Assembly (NCBI GenBank): GCA_002049455.2
Contig: KV918955.1
Location: 62,001-126,000, forward strand
Source: Porphyra umbilicalis
Lineage: Eukaryota; Rhodophyta; Bangiophyceae; Bangiales; Bangiaceae
Direction of reading: 5' to 3'
DNA: 64,000 nucleotides
Made by a program: the position numbers and the translations under genes. The stretch's first letter is position 1. The number at the start of each line of letters is the position of its first letter. This document shows positions 53,702 to 64,000 of this stretch, piece by piece. The notes under the pieces were generated by a model that did no database searches, was not told the DNA's origin, and saw nothing but the letters and a program-made list of their open reading frames with translations.

Positions 53702-55435
53702 CTACTCGTCGTGTTCGGACTCACTGGATGAACGCCCACCGTTGCGCTCAAACGCTGCAATCAGATCGCTGTCAAAGCCGTCAAAGCCGCCGCCGTCAGA
53801 TAGGGATTCGTCAGAGGAAGACCCGGGCGGCGGCGGCGGCGGCCGCTGCCGGCTGGCCGGCGGCGGCGTGCGGCGCGCGTCATTTGACGCCGCCACTGCC
53901 GCCGCGGCCGCCGCCGCGGCCGCCGCCAATGAAGATTGCGCCGCACGCGCCGTGGACGCCGCAGGCGCCACTGGCAGAGGTGAATTCAGGTCGACTGTCG
54001 TCTGCATCTGCTTGTTCATGGACAAGGCTGCCTGCTTGCGCTTCGTCGCCTGCGCTCGGCGGCCGCGCTGCTTGTTGGCGGTCGACGGTGCCGGCGACGA
54101 CGAAGGCACTTTCCCCGCCGGTGCCGCTCCGGACGTCGGCGTTGACGATGCCGCCGCTAGTGTCGGCACAGACCCAGCGGCGGCCGTCGTTGCTGCCGCC
54201 GTCGCTACTGGTGCTGCCGCAGACGTCGGCCTCGTGGACGCGTCCGCTGTCTCCTCCACCAACGCCGGTGGCGCCACTGGTGGCGACACCGACGACCTGG
54301 TGTCCGCCACAACCGTCACGTCCTCCTCCGCGGCCGCGTTCCCCGTCGCGGATACGTCGTCAATGGCGGATAAGTCCGCCACGTCCCCCAACGGGGATGG
54401 CGCGACGACCTTGTCCTTGCTCGTGTCTTGTGCGTCTCCTTCAGCGGCAGCCGACGCGTCGCCCGCCTTCTCGGGCGCCTTGACCTTGATGCCTTCCGTC
54501 GCGAGCATCTTCTTGGCCTGGTGAGCCCAAAATGCAGCACGCTCAGGTGTTGTGCGCATAAAGGGAAGACTGAAGGCCATCATTGGCGTCCTCTGTGTCG
54601 TCGCGTCGCCCAGCTTTTCGACGGCGCTCGCGACGCGGCCGATGGTGCGGTCGTCGGCAATGCTGTCTGCGCGGGCGCGCTTGGCCGCCTTGCTGCCAAT
54701 GGGGCGGCCGCCCGCCCACGGGCCCTGCTCGTCTTCGTCGCTCTCAACCTTGTCGGCGGCCGCCGTGTTGCCCTCATCGTTGCTGGCGGCCGCCGCGTTT
54801 GCAGCGGCCGCCGGAGCGGGGTCCGCCCCGGCAGCCGCTTGCTCAGCTGCTGGTCCACCGTCGCCCGACGCGGCAGCCGCCGCCGCCCTCGCCGCGGCAC
54901 GAGCCTGCGCGGTCGCCGCCTTCTTCTGGAGGGCCGCAAACGCGGCGGCCGCCGACTTGAATCGGTCCTGGTCCTTCAGCTGCTCCCAATACTGCGCCCA
55001 CGGGCACGACACTTGCTTCTTCCGGCGCTTGGTCTTTTTCCCCTTGGCCACGTCGTCGGCATGGTCACCGCGGATGCGGCCGTACACGTTTGTCCCGCAG
55101 AAAATCCCCTCAGCACAGTTCACAAGATCAGCGTGTGTAGAGATGCCGGTCGGCTTGGCCAGCTTCGCTTGCACGATGCAGCTTGAAAACTCCATCACCC
55201 CAGCGACCATCTTGGCCCACTGCTTGCGCAGCGCCTCAAAGCCGCGCTGGTCCCGCGCCGCCTTGACCCGCGCGTCCGCCTCGCCCTGCAGGATGTGCTG
55301 CCAGCTCTTGAGCACTCGGCCCCAAAACTCCTTGCCCGACTGGTCCGTCCCCCGGATTGGGTTGTTGGACTCAAAGAGCCACGCCGTAATAAGCGCCATG
55401 TTCTCGGCCACCAGCCAAGCGGCACCACGCCTCAT
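53702..55435 (-). CDS. Myb/SANT-like Harbinger partner protein (577 aa)
   Basis: ATG at 55435; an in-frame stop lies three codons upstream. Residues 5-90 match the Myb/SANT-like fold of PIF/Harbinger second proteins: AWLVAENMALITAWLFES, then GTDQSGKEFWGRV and RKQWAKMVAGVMEFSS. CPWAQYWEQLKDQDRFK (144-160) and RPIGSKAAKR (244-253) are hallmarks of the associated C-terminal domain also found next to plant NAM-type proteins. The remainder is Ala-, Thr- and Pro-rich with an acidic end (SESEHDE). In characterised Harbinger systems this protein binds the element ends and brings the transposase to the nucleus. Convergent with the transposase at 48186-49931. No stop is seen, in contrast to the transposase. 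Confidence 0.85.
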   Translation of the reverse strand: MRRGAAWLVAENMALITAWLFESNNPIRGTDQSGKEFWGRVLKSWQHILQGEADARVKAARDQRGFEALRKQWAKMVAGVMEFSSCIVQAKLAKPTGISTHADLVNCAEGIFCGTNVYGRIRGDHADDVAKGKKTKRRKKQVSCPWAQYWEQLKDQDRFKSAAAAFAALQKKAATAQARAAARAAAAAASGDGGPAAEQAAAGADPAPAAAANAAAASNDEGNTAAADKVESDEDEQGPWAGGRPIGSKAAKRARADSIADDRTIGRVASAVEKLGDATTQRTPMMAFSLPFMRTTPERAAFWAHQAKKMLATEGIKVKAPEKAGDASAAAEGDAQDTSKDKVVAPSPLGDVADLSAIDDVSATGNAAAEEDVTVVADTRSSVSPPVAPPALVEETADASTRPTSAAAPVATAAATTAAAGSVPTLAAASSTPTSGAAPAGKVPSSSPAPSTANKQRGRRAQATKRKQAALSMNKQMQTTVDLNSPLPVAPAASTARAAQSSLAAAAAAAAAAVAASNDARRTPPPASRQRPPPPPPGSSSDESLSDGGGFDGFDSDLIAAFERNGGRSSSESEHDE

Positions 55436-55469
55436 TGTTGCCTACAGCGTCGCCTTACACGTCGACGAC

Positions 55470-56963
55470 CTACTTAGAGGCGCCGCCACGTCGGCGTCGA
55501 GACGATGGATGGAGGGGGGGTCGGCTGCCGCTGCAGCCTACTCTCAGCCGCTTGGACGTCGGCCGCTCGGCTGCGACGCCAGCAGCGGGGGCGCCGGCGG
55601 CCGACGCCAACTGCGGCAGCACGTGCCTCCCGGTAAGGTAGGACACGGCCGCCACGGCGGTCTTCGATGCCACAGCCGCTCGTGCCGCGGTCGCCTGCGC
55701 TCTCTTGGCCACGCGCTTTGCCAACGCGGTGACCGCCGCCGACTCCCGGTACGCCGCCTGGGCGGTCGCCGACTCGGCTGCCGCAGTGGCGGCGGCAGCG
55801 GCCGCCTTAGCAGCTGCGGTAACCGCCGCCGCAGTAGCCTCTGCTGCTGCGGCCTGTCGGCTGGCGACGACGCGCTCCGGGCTTGGAGGGCGCTGGATCC
55901 TCCGCTTGCGCACTGCTAGTTGGGCCCACTGCTTACGCGGGGTCCACACACCGAACAGGGAAAAGGAGGTGGCCGCCGAGCTTGACTCGTCTGGCAGCCC
56001 GGCGGCCGACCCACCAGAACCAACAGCAGCTCTGTCGCACTCGCGACGCGCGGTTGTCTCGGCCGGCGCGGCTGCGGTCCACAGTCGGTCAGGAGGCCGC
56101 CCGACAACGCTGGCGGCCTCGTTGGTCAGGGGTCGGGCCGCTACGCACTCCCCCACCTCGGAGGGCTCGGCGTGCGGCGGTCGGGCGGCGGCCCGCCCCC
56201 CCACCACTGCGGGATCGGCGGTCGGCAGCCCGGCAGAGGCCCGCCCGTCCACCTCAATGGGCTCGGCGGTCTGTGGTCGGGCGGCGGCCCGCCCGTCCAC
56301 CTCGGCGGGCTGCCTGGCGGGCGGTCGGGCGGCGGCGCGCCTCCCCACCTCGGCGGGCTTGACGCGCGGCGGTCCGGCGGCCGCCCGCCCGTGCACCTTG
56401 GCGGGCTCGGCTGCCGGCGGTCGGGCGGCGGCCCGCCCGTCCACCTCGGCGGGCTCCCTTGCCTGCGTTCGGGCGGCGGCCCGCCTCCCCACCTTGGTGG
56501 GCTTGACGAGCAATGGTCCGGCGGCCGCCCGCCCGTCCACCTTGGTGGGCTCGGCTGTCGGCGGTCGGGCGGCGGCCCGCCTCCCCACCGTGGTTGGCTT
56601 GACGAGCAATAGTCCGGCGGCCGCCCGCCCGTCCACCTTGGCGGGCTCGGCTGTCGGCGGTCGGGCGGCGGCCCGCCTCCCCACCTTGGTGGACTTGACG
56701 AGCGGTGGTCCGGCGGCCGCCCGCCCGTCCACCTCGGCGGGCTCGGCTGTCGGCGGTCGGGCGGCGGCCCGCCTCCCCGCCTTGGTGGGCTTGATGAGCG
56801 GCGGTCCGGCGGCCGCCCGCCGGTCCACCTCGGCGGGCTTGGCTGCCGGCGGCCGGGCGGAGGCCCGCCCGCCCACCTCGGCGGGCTTGGCTGCCGGCCG
56901 TCCGGCACCGGCCGCCGGCGCCGGGGCGGTTGCCACGGTCTTGGTGGCGGTGGTGGGCAGCAT
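55470..56963 (-). CDS. Ala/Pro-rich repeat protein, uncertain (~497 aa)
   Basis: ATG at 56963. The first ~230 residues are 32-residue repeats of the type PPTAEPAEVDGRAAA followed by GPPLVKPTKVGRRAAAR. Then comes a more complex stretch (SLFGVWTPRKQWAQLAVRKR), an Ala-rich probable helix (about 350-440), and a basic tail. It is on the same strand as, and upstream of, the Myb-like gene, with 34 bp between stop and ATG. A plus-strand frame is open over the same DNA, as expected of GC-rich repeats, so coding is only a possibility. No family is recognised. Confidence 0.3.
   Translation of the reverse strand: MLPTTATKTVATAPAPAAGAGRPAAKPAEVGGRASARPPAAKPAEVDRRAAAGPPLIKPTKAGRRAAARPPTAEPAEVDGRAAAGPPLVKSTKVGRRAAARPPTAEPAKVDGRAAAGLLLVKPTTVGRRAAARPPTAEPTKVDGRAAAGPLLVKPTKVGRRAAARTQAREPAEVDGRAAARPPAAEPAKVHGRAAAGPPRVKPAEVGRRAAARPPARQPAEVDGRAAARPQTAEPIEVDGRASAGLPTADPAVVGGRAAARPPHAEPSEVGECVAARPLTNEAASVVGRPPDRLWTAAAPAETTARRECDRAAVGSGGSAAGLPDESSSAATSFSLFGVWTPRKQWAQLAVRKRRIQRPPSPERVVASRQAAAAEATAAAVTAAAKAAAAAATAAAESATAQAAYRESAAVTALAKRVAKRAQATAARAAVASKTAVAAVSYLTGRHVLPQLASAAGAPAAGVAAERPTSKRLRVGCSGSRPPLHPSSRRRRGGASK
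56300..56930. repeat. 96 bp tandem repeat (two 48 bp halves)
   Basis: GCCTCCCCACCTTGGTGG-like sites at 56483, 56579, 56675 and 56771 are exactly 96 bp apart. The half-units (GCCCGCCCGTCCACC and GCCCGCCTCCCCACC) alternate. The period is a multiple of three. Confidence 0.95.
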
Positions 56964-57163
56964 CACTGGCACTGGCAGTGCTCAAGGTGGGGGGCGACCG
57001 CCGCCACCCACTGCGAGACGCGTTCCCGATTCCGCTTCCGCTGCCCCCTTCGACGCTCGGTCTTGCTCGTCCACCGCATGCCGGTCATTGCTTGCGGTCC
57101 CGTGGGCTGCCGCCGCCGCTCCTTTTATAGGCGGTGGGCAGCCCCAGATGGTCCGCCGCAGCC

Positions 57164-57420
57164 GCCGGCGGCCGCCGGCAATCGCGGCCGGCAGCCGCCA
57201 GAACACCCGTCGCCGGCGGCCGCCGGTAATCGCGGCCGGCAGCCGCCAGTACACCCGTCGCCGGCGGCCGCCGGTAATCGCGGCCGGCAGCCGCCAGAAC
57301 ACCCGCCGCCGGCGGCCGCCGGCAATCGCGGCCGGCAGCCGCCAGAACACCCACCGCCGGCGGCCGCCGGCAATCGCGGCCGGCAGCCGCCAGAACACCC
57401 GCCTCCGGCGACTGGCCGAG
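57164..57420. repeat. 48 bp tandem repeat, five copies
   Basis: GCAGCCGCCAGAACACC or a variant starts at 57191, 57239, 57287, 57335 and 57383. Each unit includes GGCGGCCGCCGG. Same 48 bp spacing as the half-units of the neighbouring array, but a different sequence. Confidence 0.95.
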
Positions 57421-59530
57421 CGGTCGCGGCTGGGTGGACCGCCGCGTCAGGCCGCCGAGGGAAAAAGCGCGGGCACTCGCCCCACAAACGGCACCCGCGG
57501 GTGCTGTCGGTCCGACGGCCTGCACCAGGAATCTGGCGGCGGCGGCCGACAACGACGCGGCCGCCGCCACGGCAAGGGGGGGAAAGAGGGGAGAGTGGCT
57601 TGGTGGGCAGAAAAACGCACACAGGAAAAGCGCGGTCACTTACCAATCGACACGGGCGGTCACTCCAGGATGCCAACTCAAACACCGACGAAGAGGGCAG
57701 GAATAAAGCGCGCGCGCAAAGTCCGAGCTCGAAAAAAGTGCGCGCAAAGGTCGTGGGCGAGGACAGAGTAGGCCGGCGAATCGTAGCAGGAGCGGAAAGG
57801 GTGCCTCGGTCCCAGACCGATTGCAGAAGCGCGTCCACGGTCGTGCCGCCCTCACGGAGGGCCCTGCGCGTGTGGGTGTCCCCCGCGTGCGGTTGTCGCC
57901 CTACGGGCCCTAACGAGGGTTCGAAAGCGTATACGGCGCCGCACGCCCCCCACAGCATCGATTGCGCAGCACTGGAGCGTCACCGGCTCTGACAGCACAG
58001 AAACGAGATGGTCCCCCCCACCCCCCAGCCCCCCCCAGGCAGCACGCAGGCAGCGTAAGGTACTCGGCAGGGGCCTCGGCAGGGGCGAGGCAAGGCAGGG
58101 CGACGATGCACGGCACGCCTCAGCCGGCATACGGGGCCGTTCCGGGTCGTGCGCCTGTTCAGCCCGGCGGGAGGCTGCGTCACCCCCACGCTGCGAAAGC
58201 CTCTTGGCCAAGTGCTCGCCCGACGTGCTGGGTCACCGCTTCGCGGTGAGAGTGCGTGCCGCGGCGCCTCATTTTCGCAGGCGGTGAGGGAACGGCAGGC
58301 TCTCCCGGGCCAAGGATGCGTGGCAACAGCCAAGGCACAGTCAGCAGCAGGGCCGCATGTCATTGGTGGACGGGAAGCTCCATTAGAGGCCAAAATCAGC
58401 GTAGAAATGCGGCCTCTGATCGCTCGTGCAAGACTACAGTTTCATTGGCTGCTCTCTTCGCACCTGACGCTGGGTGTCACGGGCTGCCAGGTTTTCGTCG
58501 ATGGCTCCAGTCCACTCGTTTTTCTTGTAGTCACTCGTCAGTTCTGCCAAATCATGGGCGGCTGATGTCCACGCCTTGTGCTGCACAGGGTGACGTTCGA
58601 CCGCGCATCCTTCTGTTTGCTGGCCCTCTTGTCTCGCCTTCGAGGCCCACGTGACTGATCGCTCAACGGCGCGCGCGTGTCGTTGTCACCCTCTGACTCC
58701 GACAGCGAGTGCGTGGGTGCCATGTCCCGCCGTGCGGCTGTCTGCTGGAGGGCCCGTGGCCACACCAACACAGGGCCACACACGTCACAGGCCATGTGGC
58801 CCTCTGACAATCTCTCACGCCTTCTGCCAGCTTCTCTCGCTCAGACAATGCCGTGGAGCAAACGACGCAAGGGACACGTAGCGTGCTTCTCTGTCCTGCT
58901 GTCGAGTCTCATTCGATCTCAAGTATCATTGGCTTAACGGATATCGCGTGGCGCCTCGGTGGCAGTTTGTGGTGCCGCCATGTGTCACATGATCGACGTT
59001 TTTCAGGACGATCGCCCACTTCGCGCCCTGCATGTGCTTCGTGTCTGCGTCGTGTCAAACGATCGCTGCTTTCATTGTGCCTGTCGGCCGCAATCTGCCG
59101 CGGATCACGTCGATCTCGCCTCGCTCGTGCCGTGCCGATTCCGCTGAATCTATAATCCATCGGAATGGGCCACCGACGTCCCACCGATACACCGGCCTAT
59201 CGATGGAAAGGTAGCCTGCTCCCGAATAACTCTATTGCACATATTGTCCATTTCGGGCCTCGCCGTTAGGCGACCTCTGGGAGGACGCCACGTCGCATGC
59301 CCAATTGAGAATTTAACAATATAGTCCCGACATTGCTGGCTTTGCTCTTAGTATCCGCTTATATGACACCCTTGCGCACTTGGTCAGCTGTCCAGGTTGC
59401 TGGGTTGTTGCTGACTGCGTCGCCACATCTGCAGGATCTGACCAATGAGATGCCCTCGGGCGACTCGGTCGTCTGCAAACAGTTGAATACTGTAATGCGT
59501 TCTCGTGCGCCCTCGGGCAAGGAAAATCCC
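57421..59530. other. Gene-free stretch
   Basis: No supported gene. A few frames of 60-140 codons are open without recognisable motifs. I see no long tandem repeat here. Confidence 0.45.
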
Positions 59531-59558
59531 CCAGTTATATGACATGTCATATAACTGG
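59531..59558. repeat. Perfect 28 bp palindrome
   Basis: CCAGTTATATGACA is followed directly by its reverse complement with no spacer. It is followed closely by CATATAACCGGATATTGACT, which resembles pogo-type terminal sequence. Confidence 0.95.
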
Positions 59559-59719
59559 AGCGCATATAACCGGATATTGACTGTACTGTACTTGCACGCG
59601 GTGGTTATTGCTTCGGTCGTACGCAGCCTCTGATCCTGTTGCACTCGAACCCAGACGTCGGTTTGCCCATAGCACTACGCGCCAGAGGGTCCTCCATACA
59701 GTCATTATTCGAATATGTC

Positions 59720-59756
59720 CGGCTTGGTTATATCCACAGTGGATATAACCAAGCCG
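59720..59756. repeat. Perfect inverted repeat, 18 bp arms, 1 bp loop
   Basis: CGGCTTGGTTATATCCAC, then A, then the exact reverse complement. Shares a GTTATAT core with the 28 bp palindrome 160 bp upstream. Confidence 0.95.
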
Positions 59757-62674
59757 AACAAATCGTGGAAATTTGCATTGCTGGAGGACTGGATGCGATG
59801 GACTCGATGCCGTCAGCCGATGCACCCCCTTCACCAGCGCGCCTCGGTCCACAGCACGTTGTCAAATTGGGTCACGGAGAACTTAAAATATATGCGAACC
59901 GTGAGAGGTCGTGAGAGAAATGTTTTTCCATGCAGCAAACCTCGTGACACCATCCTCGCAAATGTCGCTGTGTCGATCTCTAAAAGGCTCTGTCTGAGAA
60001 GGCTTTCTGACACCCCCAGAGACCTTCTTACCCCACCCACCTGGTCACCCCTACCCATGTGCGTACTCGTCTACTCCCAATAGCTGCGGGCACCGCCCAA
60101 CCACGGACACTTGTGCTTGCCTCCTTTCCTGTCCTCTCCCACTCCTTTCTCCTGCTGGCAGGGGGGGGGGGGCGAGGGGGGCTGCACATACATGCCGAGG
60201 GGGTCGGGGAGGATGGGGGCGCAAACGGTGTCGCTAGAGTGGGACGGCTGCTGGCATTGCCGTGCAGAGCTCTGGCAGGGTCATGGGGCAGGTCCTCCTT
60301 GCGCGATCAAACGGCACCCTTCACACCCAGTTCAAGGCAGACTTGGCGTACACAGTATGCATTCTTGCGGGCACATGGAGACCTCTGCTCGGACGCCTCA
60401 CCGTCGTAGCTTGTGTCAGCCAGACTTTGTTCAGTACCTGTTGGTATGATAGTCTGCTACCAATGGGGACCCAGGATGCGCCCCCGGTCAACCGGGCAGC
60501 CAACCAGCGGGCTGGAAAACGTCAAGCCTTGTGCTTGGGGATAGCGGGGCGATTAATAATAATTCGAAGTGCTGGGCGGCGCCAATGCGCGCCCTCGGCA
60601 TGTGTGCAGGTGACTGCCATGCTGCCCCCAGCCCCGCTCCTGGCTGCCGCCCAAGTGCACAAGTGCTGCCAACATCCCCGCTCGCTCTCCTGGCCGACCG
60701 CTCGGCCCACCCTCCTTGCGGACCGCCCCGCCCACCCTCTGGTCGACCGCCCCACCCACCCTCCTGGCCGGAAGCCCCGGCCACCCTCTGTTCGATCGCC
60801 CCGCCCACCCTCCTGCCGACCGCCCTCGTTCCTGTCGTATTCTTATCTGCATCCCCTCCATCCCACGCATTCTCTCCAGCTCGCACGGGGGCGGGGGGGA
60901 GTCACTCTACGACGGGCCGGACGACGTTTGCAGTCGCTGGACTAGTGGTGGTGGCGATTGGGTGGGGATCCACACTGGCGCAGTGTGGATAGTGTGACGC
61001 GCGCGGTGGGTGGGTGGTGGATGGGTTGGATGAACTGACCACGTACTTCTTTTTCGTGTTCGCTCGCCCGTCCCCCATGTATCCTTACCATGCATATGTG
61101 CGATGGCTTCCTCTTTCTTGGCTTCTGTTTCTTTGCAAACCAATGGGTGTTGCTGACATCGAAGTCGAGTAACTTGTGTCATACGCACATGCATGCGTGG
61201 TGTCCGCGAGTCGCTGACATGGTGAGCTTGCTGTTGTCCGGTGGCCTGTAGCTCTGTCAGAGTTTGCGGCTGTGTGCAGTTAGCTACATGTCTGCGTGAC
61301 TCTGTAGCACACCGTGGCTTTCTTATCGATTTCGTGTCTGCTCTGTCACCCGTGCCCGCGCCGAGCAACAATAAAGCGACCGTGTCTTTCAATGCATCTT
61401 TGGCATGTATCCTCAATGCTGGCCGGTGTCACATCCTTTCCTCCGTCAGGGTCTTGCTCCACTTCTTCCCCGAGACCTCCGAGGGATCATTGCGGCGAGT
61501 CTCGCAACATATGTCTCGAAGGATGTGAACTTCTCCTTAAAGATTGGGCAAAGAGGAGTTATGTACTCATTTTCGATCTCTCTCTGAACGCAAAGGGGTC
61601 GAGCAGCAATACGGTTCGGCCTTGTTGCAGATACCTTGGAACCTGACACGAGATTTCATCAACGCGCTGTGTCCTGGTGTCGCCCTCATCATCGCACGCA
61701 ACGCTTCTCGCATGCAACCATCGCCCGCAGCCACCGCATCCAACCATCGTCATCCACAACGAGCCATTTATTGGTCCCCATCCTCCCCCGCCAAAACCAA
61801 GTCCACCGTTTCATCAACAGCCCCACAGCCGTCCTCGGCCGCCAACCACCGTCGCACAGCGTCCTCGCGGTCCGCCGTGCTCATACCTCCAAACTCCTCT
61901 GACAACGTGGTGTTGGCCATCAGGGCCACGAGGTCGGAAACGTCGGTGTGTGCGTTATCGGTCACGGGCTGCACCCCATGCACCTGCCGCCACACCTCCG
62001 CCACCGCCTCTCTCGGTAGGACGTCAGCTTGTAGCCAGCAATTGTCCTTCAACAGCGGACAAATATGCAGTAAACTCTTGATGGTGAGGTCTCGCACACC
62101 AACCGAATACTTCCCGGTTTGTTAAATACACCTGTGAAACGCAGGCTACTTCTGCAACGACCCCCTGACATAATCGGATAATGACTGTACCGGCAAAACG
62201 TGGCATCCCATGCTCTGCGCATCTCTGTCTGACTCCTACGGGACTTGGAGGTCGGCTTGATTCGCGACCCTAAATCTTACCAATTACAGCCAAGATCCTC
62301 TTCTGGACAGTATCTCAAGTCGACTCGTAGAATTGGTGGAAGGAGAGTGACGTGCAACCGCAGACGCGCGCCACCGGTCTTGAGTGCTCGAGGCGATTGA
62401 GAGTGGGAGGGGCAGGCCTACCGTCTGCGGACGATATCGTGCTCGTCCGGGGCCTTGGAGGTCGCCTCCTCGCCACCGGCCTGTGGCAGCCGCGTCTGCC
62501 GTGGCCACGGCGCCCCCCTCGCCGCCCCTCTCTACCGCTCAACGGGAAGCAGTCGTCGGGGAGCGCCGCGCCGATCCCCCCTGCCCTTCCGGCTCTACCG
62601 GCCCGGTCTCCACACCTCGGCGACACAGCTGAGCCCCCCCCACCTCCACCAGGCCAAGCGACCGCCCGACGGAT
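59757..62674. other. Gene-free stretch with a 24 bp GC-rich repeat
   Basis: No supported gene. About six ~24 bp units of the form GACCGCCCCGCCCACCCTC lie at 60690-60830. A G10-plus tract lies near 60162. TAATCGGATAATGACTGTAC at about 62169 resembles the sequence at 59569, suggesting another small transposon end. Confidence 0.45.
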
Positions 62675-63235
62675 TCACGCGGAGGGCACACCCCGCGACG
62701 TGTGCAACCGTGCGTGCCGCACGAGCCGGTTCCGAAAAGCAAACCGGGCACCGCAGGTGGGGCACGCAAACCGGCGCTGCCGCTCGTGGACGGCGCGCAC
62801 GTGCTTGTTCCTGTTGCGCAGAGCGGGTGGGGGTGGGGGGGGGGGAGTGGGTGGGATAAAAGGAGCCCGCAGAAAGAGAACAATGACAATATCAACACAC
62901 GAAAGGACAAACAACGGGCGGGCGCTGCTCCATCCAACGGCGGCTGCCACGCGGCAGCGCCCGGGGCGGGTCAGCAAGATGCACGGGCGTCGCTCCCAAA
63001 ACGGACAAACCAGGGGGTCGGCCTGGCGAGCACTCACCCGTGCGACGTCGCGTGCTTCCGCCGCGCGGCAGCGGCCTCTCCCTGCCAACGCACACGGGCG
63101 CACGGCTGATAAGAGGAGGGGAGCCGCCCCCGGTGGCGCGCGCCAACCTACCGGTTGCCCGTCTCGCCAAAGCGGCGCTCGCATGCCGGGCACGCAAACG
63201 GGCGCACCCCGTCGTGAACGGTGCGCTCGTGTTTT
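62675..63235 (-). CDS. C2H2 zinc-finger protein, partial (two exons)
   Basis: On the minus strand, exon 63235-63152 and exon 62810-62675 join over a 341 bp intron with pyrimidine-rich acceptors ending CAG and a GTAGGT donor. The join restores a finger: CPACERRFGETGNR ends the first exon and NKHVRAVH starts the second, giving C-x2-C and H-x4-H. A second, complete finger follows (CPTCGARFAFRNRLVRHARL, then H), then a stop. The first exon starts with the His half of an earlier finger (KHERTVHDGVRPFACP), so at least one more 5' exon is expected. It was not found. The same intron phase splits successive fingers just before the His pair. Likely a nucleic-acid-binding protein, possibly a host gene or a transposon cargo. 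Confidence 0.55.
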   Translation of the reverse strand, partial: KTRAHRSRRGAPVCVPGMRAPLWRDGQPVGWRAPPGAAPLLLSAVRPCALAGRGRCRAAEARDVARVSARQADPLVCPFWERRPCILLTRPGRCRVAAAVGWSSARPLFVLSCVDIVIVLFLRAPFIPPTPPPPPPPALRNRNKHVRAVHERQRRFACPTCGARFAFRNRLVRHARLHTSRGVPSA

Positions 63236-64000
63236 CTGCAGCGACCGTGGGAGGGGGGGAGAATTGTCCAAGTGGCGGGAGCACCAGAGCGGTGCCCCAC
63301 GTGAGACACACGGGAGCGACAGGTCGCGGGTGGCCGTCAGTATCGTCCCGACCACGCCCGCCACAGCCGCCCGCCGACCACGGGCGGGCCCGCCCCGTGG
63401 TGCTGGGCCCGCGGGGACAGCGTTGCGCGCGCGCCGCACACGCCAAAAAAGCCCACACAGCGATGCCCACGCGCCGCGCGAGGCGGTCGCCGCCGACCCG
63501 TTTGGGTGTGGCGGCCGCCGCCGCCGCGCGGCCCCGCACCGCCCGTCGAATCGACACGGGTGCGGCGGTGGCGGGGGCGGCCGCGTGCCGCATGGGGAAC
63601 CACCGACGGCCGCTGGTCACGCGTCACAGGCGTGGTGGCGGGAAAGAAAATCATCACGCACCGGCCGTCTGCGGCACCGCGCCCACACGGTGGGATTGCC
63701 ACCGCGGATGACCCGGCGCTCGTATGGGCGAGGGAGGTGCAGAAGTGAGCGCGCGGGCGGGTGTTGAGTACAAGTCAGTAACCGTCGTGCGCGTCAGCGG
63801 CCGTGGCAGTGCCCGCATGGCGGGAGTGGGGAGTAGGAGTGCCAACCAAAAGAGGCGCCATCTCTGGCGAGCAGTCGAGGCCCACGTGGCGGCCAACGGC
63901 CGAGCCCGCGCGCCCGCTTCCGTGGCATTGAACCATTGTGCACTGCGTGGCAGATAAATCAGGCGAAAGCCGACCGCCAGAGACCAAACCGGTCCTGGAG
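63236..64000. other. Gene-poor end of window
   Basis: GC-rich, with several short open frames. 5' exons of the zinc-finger gene should lie here. A pyrimidine-rich tract (minus strand) leads into the acceptor at 63236. I could not identify the donor exon. Confidence 0.4.

Larger units (their letters stand above)
48186..55435. mobile_element. PIF/Harbinger-like gene pair, ends not found
   Basis: A plus-strand DDE transposase (48186-49931) and a minus-strand Myb/SANT-like gene (53702-55435) face each other across 3.8 kb of GGCGGCCGCC-rich tandem repeats. PIF/Harbinger elements normally encode exactly these two proteins. I could not locate terminal inverted repeats or a TTA/TAA duplication, so the true limits are unknown. 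Confidence 0.65.

Noticed and set aside
55705-57771. 688-codon plus-strand ORF
   Set aside because: It is open because of 96 and 48 bp GC-rich repeats with periods divisible by three; no recognisable domain.
63015-63060. Possible additional zinc-finger exon ending KHATSHG before GTGAGT
   Set aside because: No acceptor gives a phase that joins it in frame with the preceding exon, and no Cys pair is present.
62352-63767. 471-codon plus-strand ORF
   Set aside because: It begins at GTG, is low complexity, and lies opposite the zinc-finger exons, which show motifs and splice signals.

Overview
This window reads as eukaryotic nuclear DNA from a very GC-rich, transposon-dense genome. I see no bacterial operons, rRNA, tRNA or CRISPR. 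Two reading frames can be stitched across short GT-AG introns (155-227 bp). A third, a two-finger zinc-finger fragment, needs a 341 bp intron. Nearly every recognisable gene belongs to a mobile element. The host looks like a protist or alga (a red or other alga would fit the base composition and element mix), but nothing here fixes the lineage. I see no confident host housekeeping gene.

Layout. 1-6808 is a higher-order tandem array of ~1.1 kb units. 6809-21797 is Helitron copy 1: two accessory genes, then a Rep/helicase gene with an in-frame internal deletion. That gene was later split by a young, complete 10.2 kb chromodomain Ty3/gypsy LTR retrotransposon (10881-21128; 394 bp LTRs, CAGGG target duplication), which carries an antisense gene next to its 3' LTR. 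A single N at 21798 marks an abrupt change of sequence. 21813-23297 (minus) is a low-complexity ORF. 25638-29471 is a four-exon transposase of Plavaka/CACTA-like (KDZ-related) type. 30599-31831 is one more array unit, followed by Helitron copy 2 (31832-40605) with the same accessory genes and a full-length Rep-helicase. 42174-47048 is a complete pogo/Tigger-like DNA transposon with 23 bp inverted repeats and a TA duplication. 48186-55435 holds a convergent PIF/Harbinger gene pair (DDE transposase and Myb/SANT-like partner) separated by arrays of the palindrome GGCGGCCGCC. 55.4-57.4 kb holds 96 bp and 48 bp tandem repeats. 57.4-64 kb is mostly gene-poor, with two perfect palindromes near 59.5-59.8 kb and a C2H2 zinc-finger gene fragment at 62.7-63.2 kb.

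How the parts relate. Copy 2 of the Helitron could supply Rep-helicase to deletion-bearing copy 1. Both copies share a minus-strand 177-aa gene and a plus-strand zinc-finger gene whose two frames join at a C9 tract. The array upstream of both copies may be the variable 5' end or promoter region of the element. The pogo and Harbinger transposases each contain one premature stop, while the Helitron copy 2, Plavaka-like and gypsy pol genes are open, so the region mixes live-looking and recently disabled elements.
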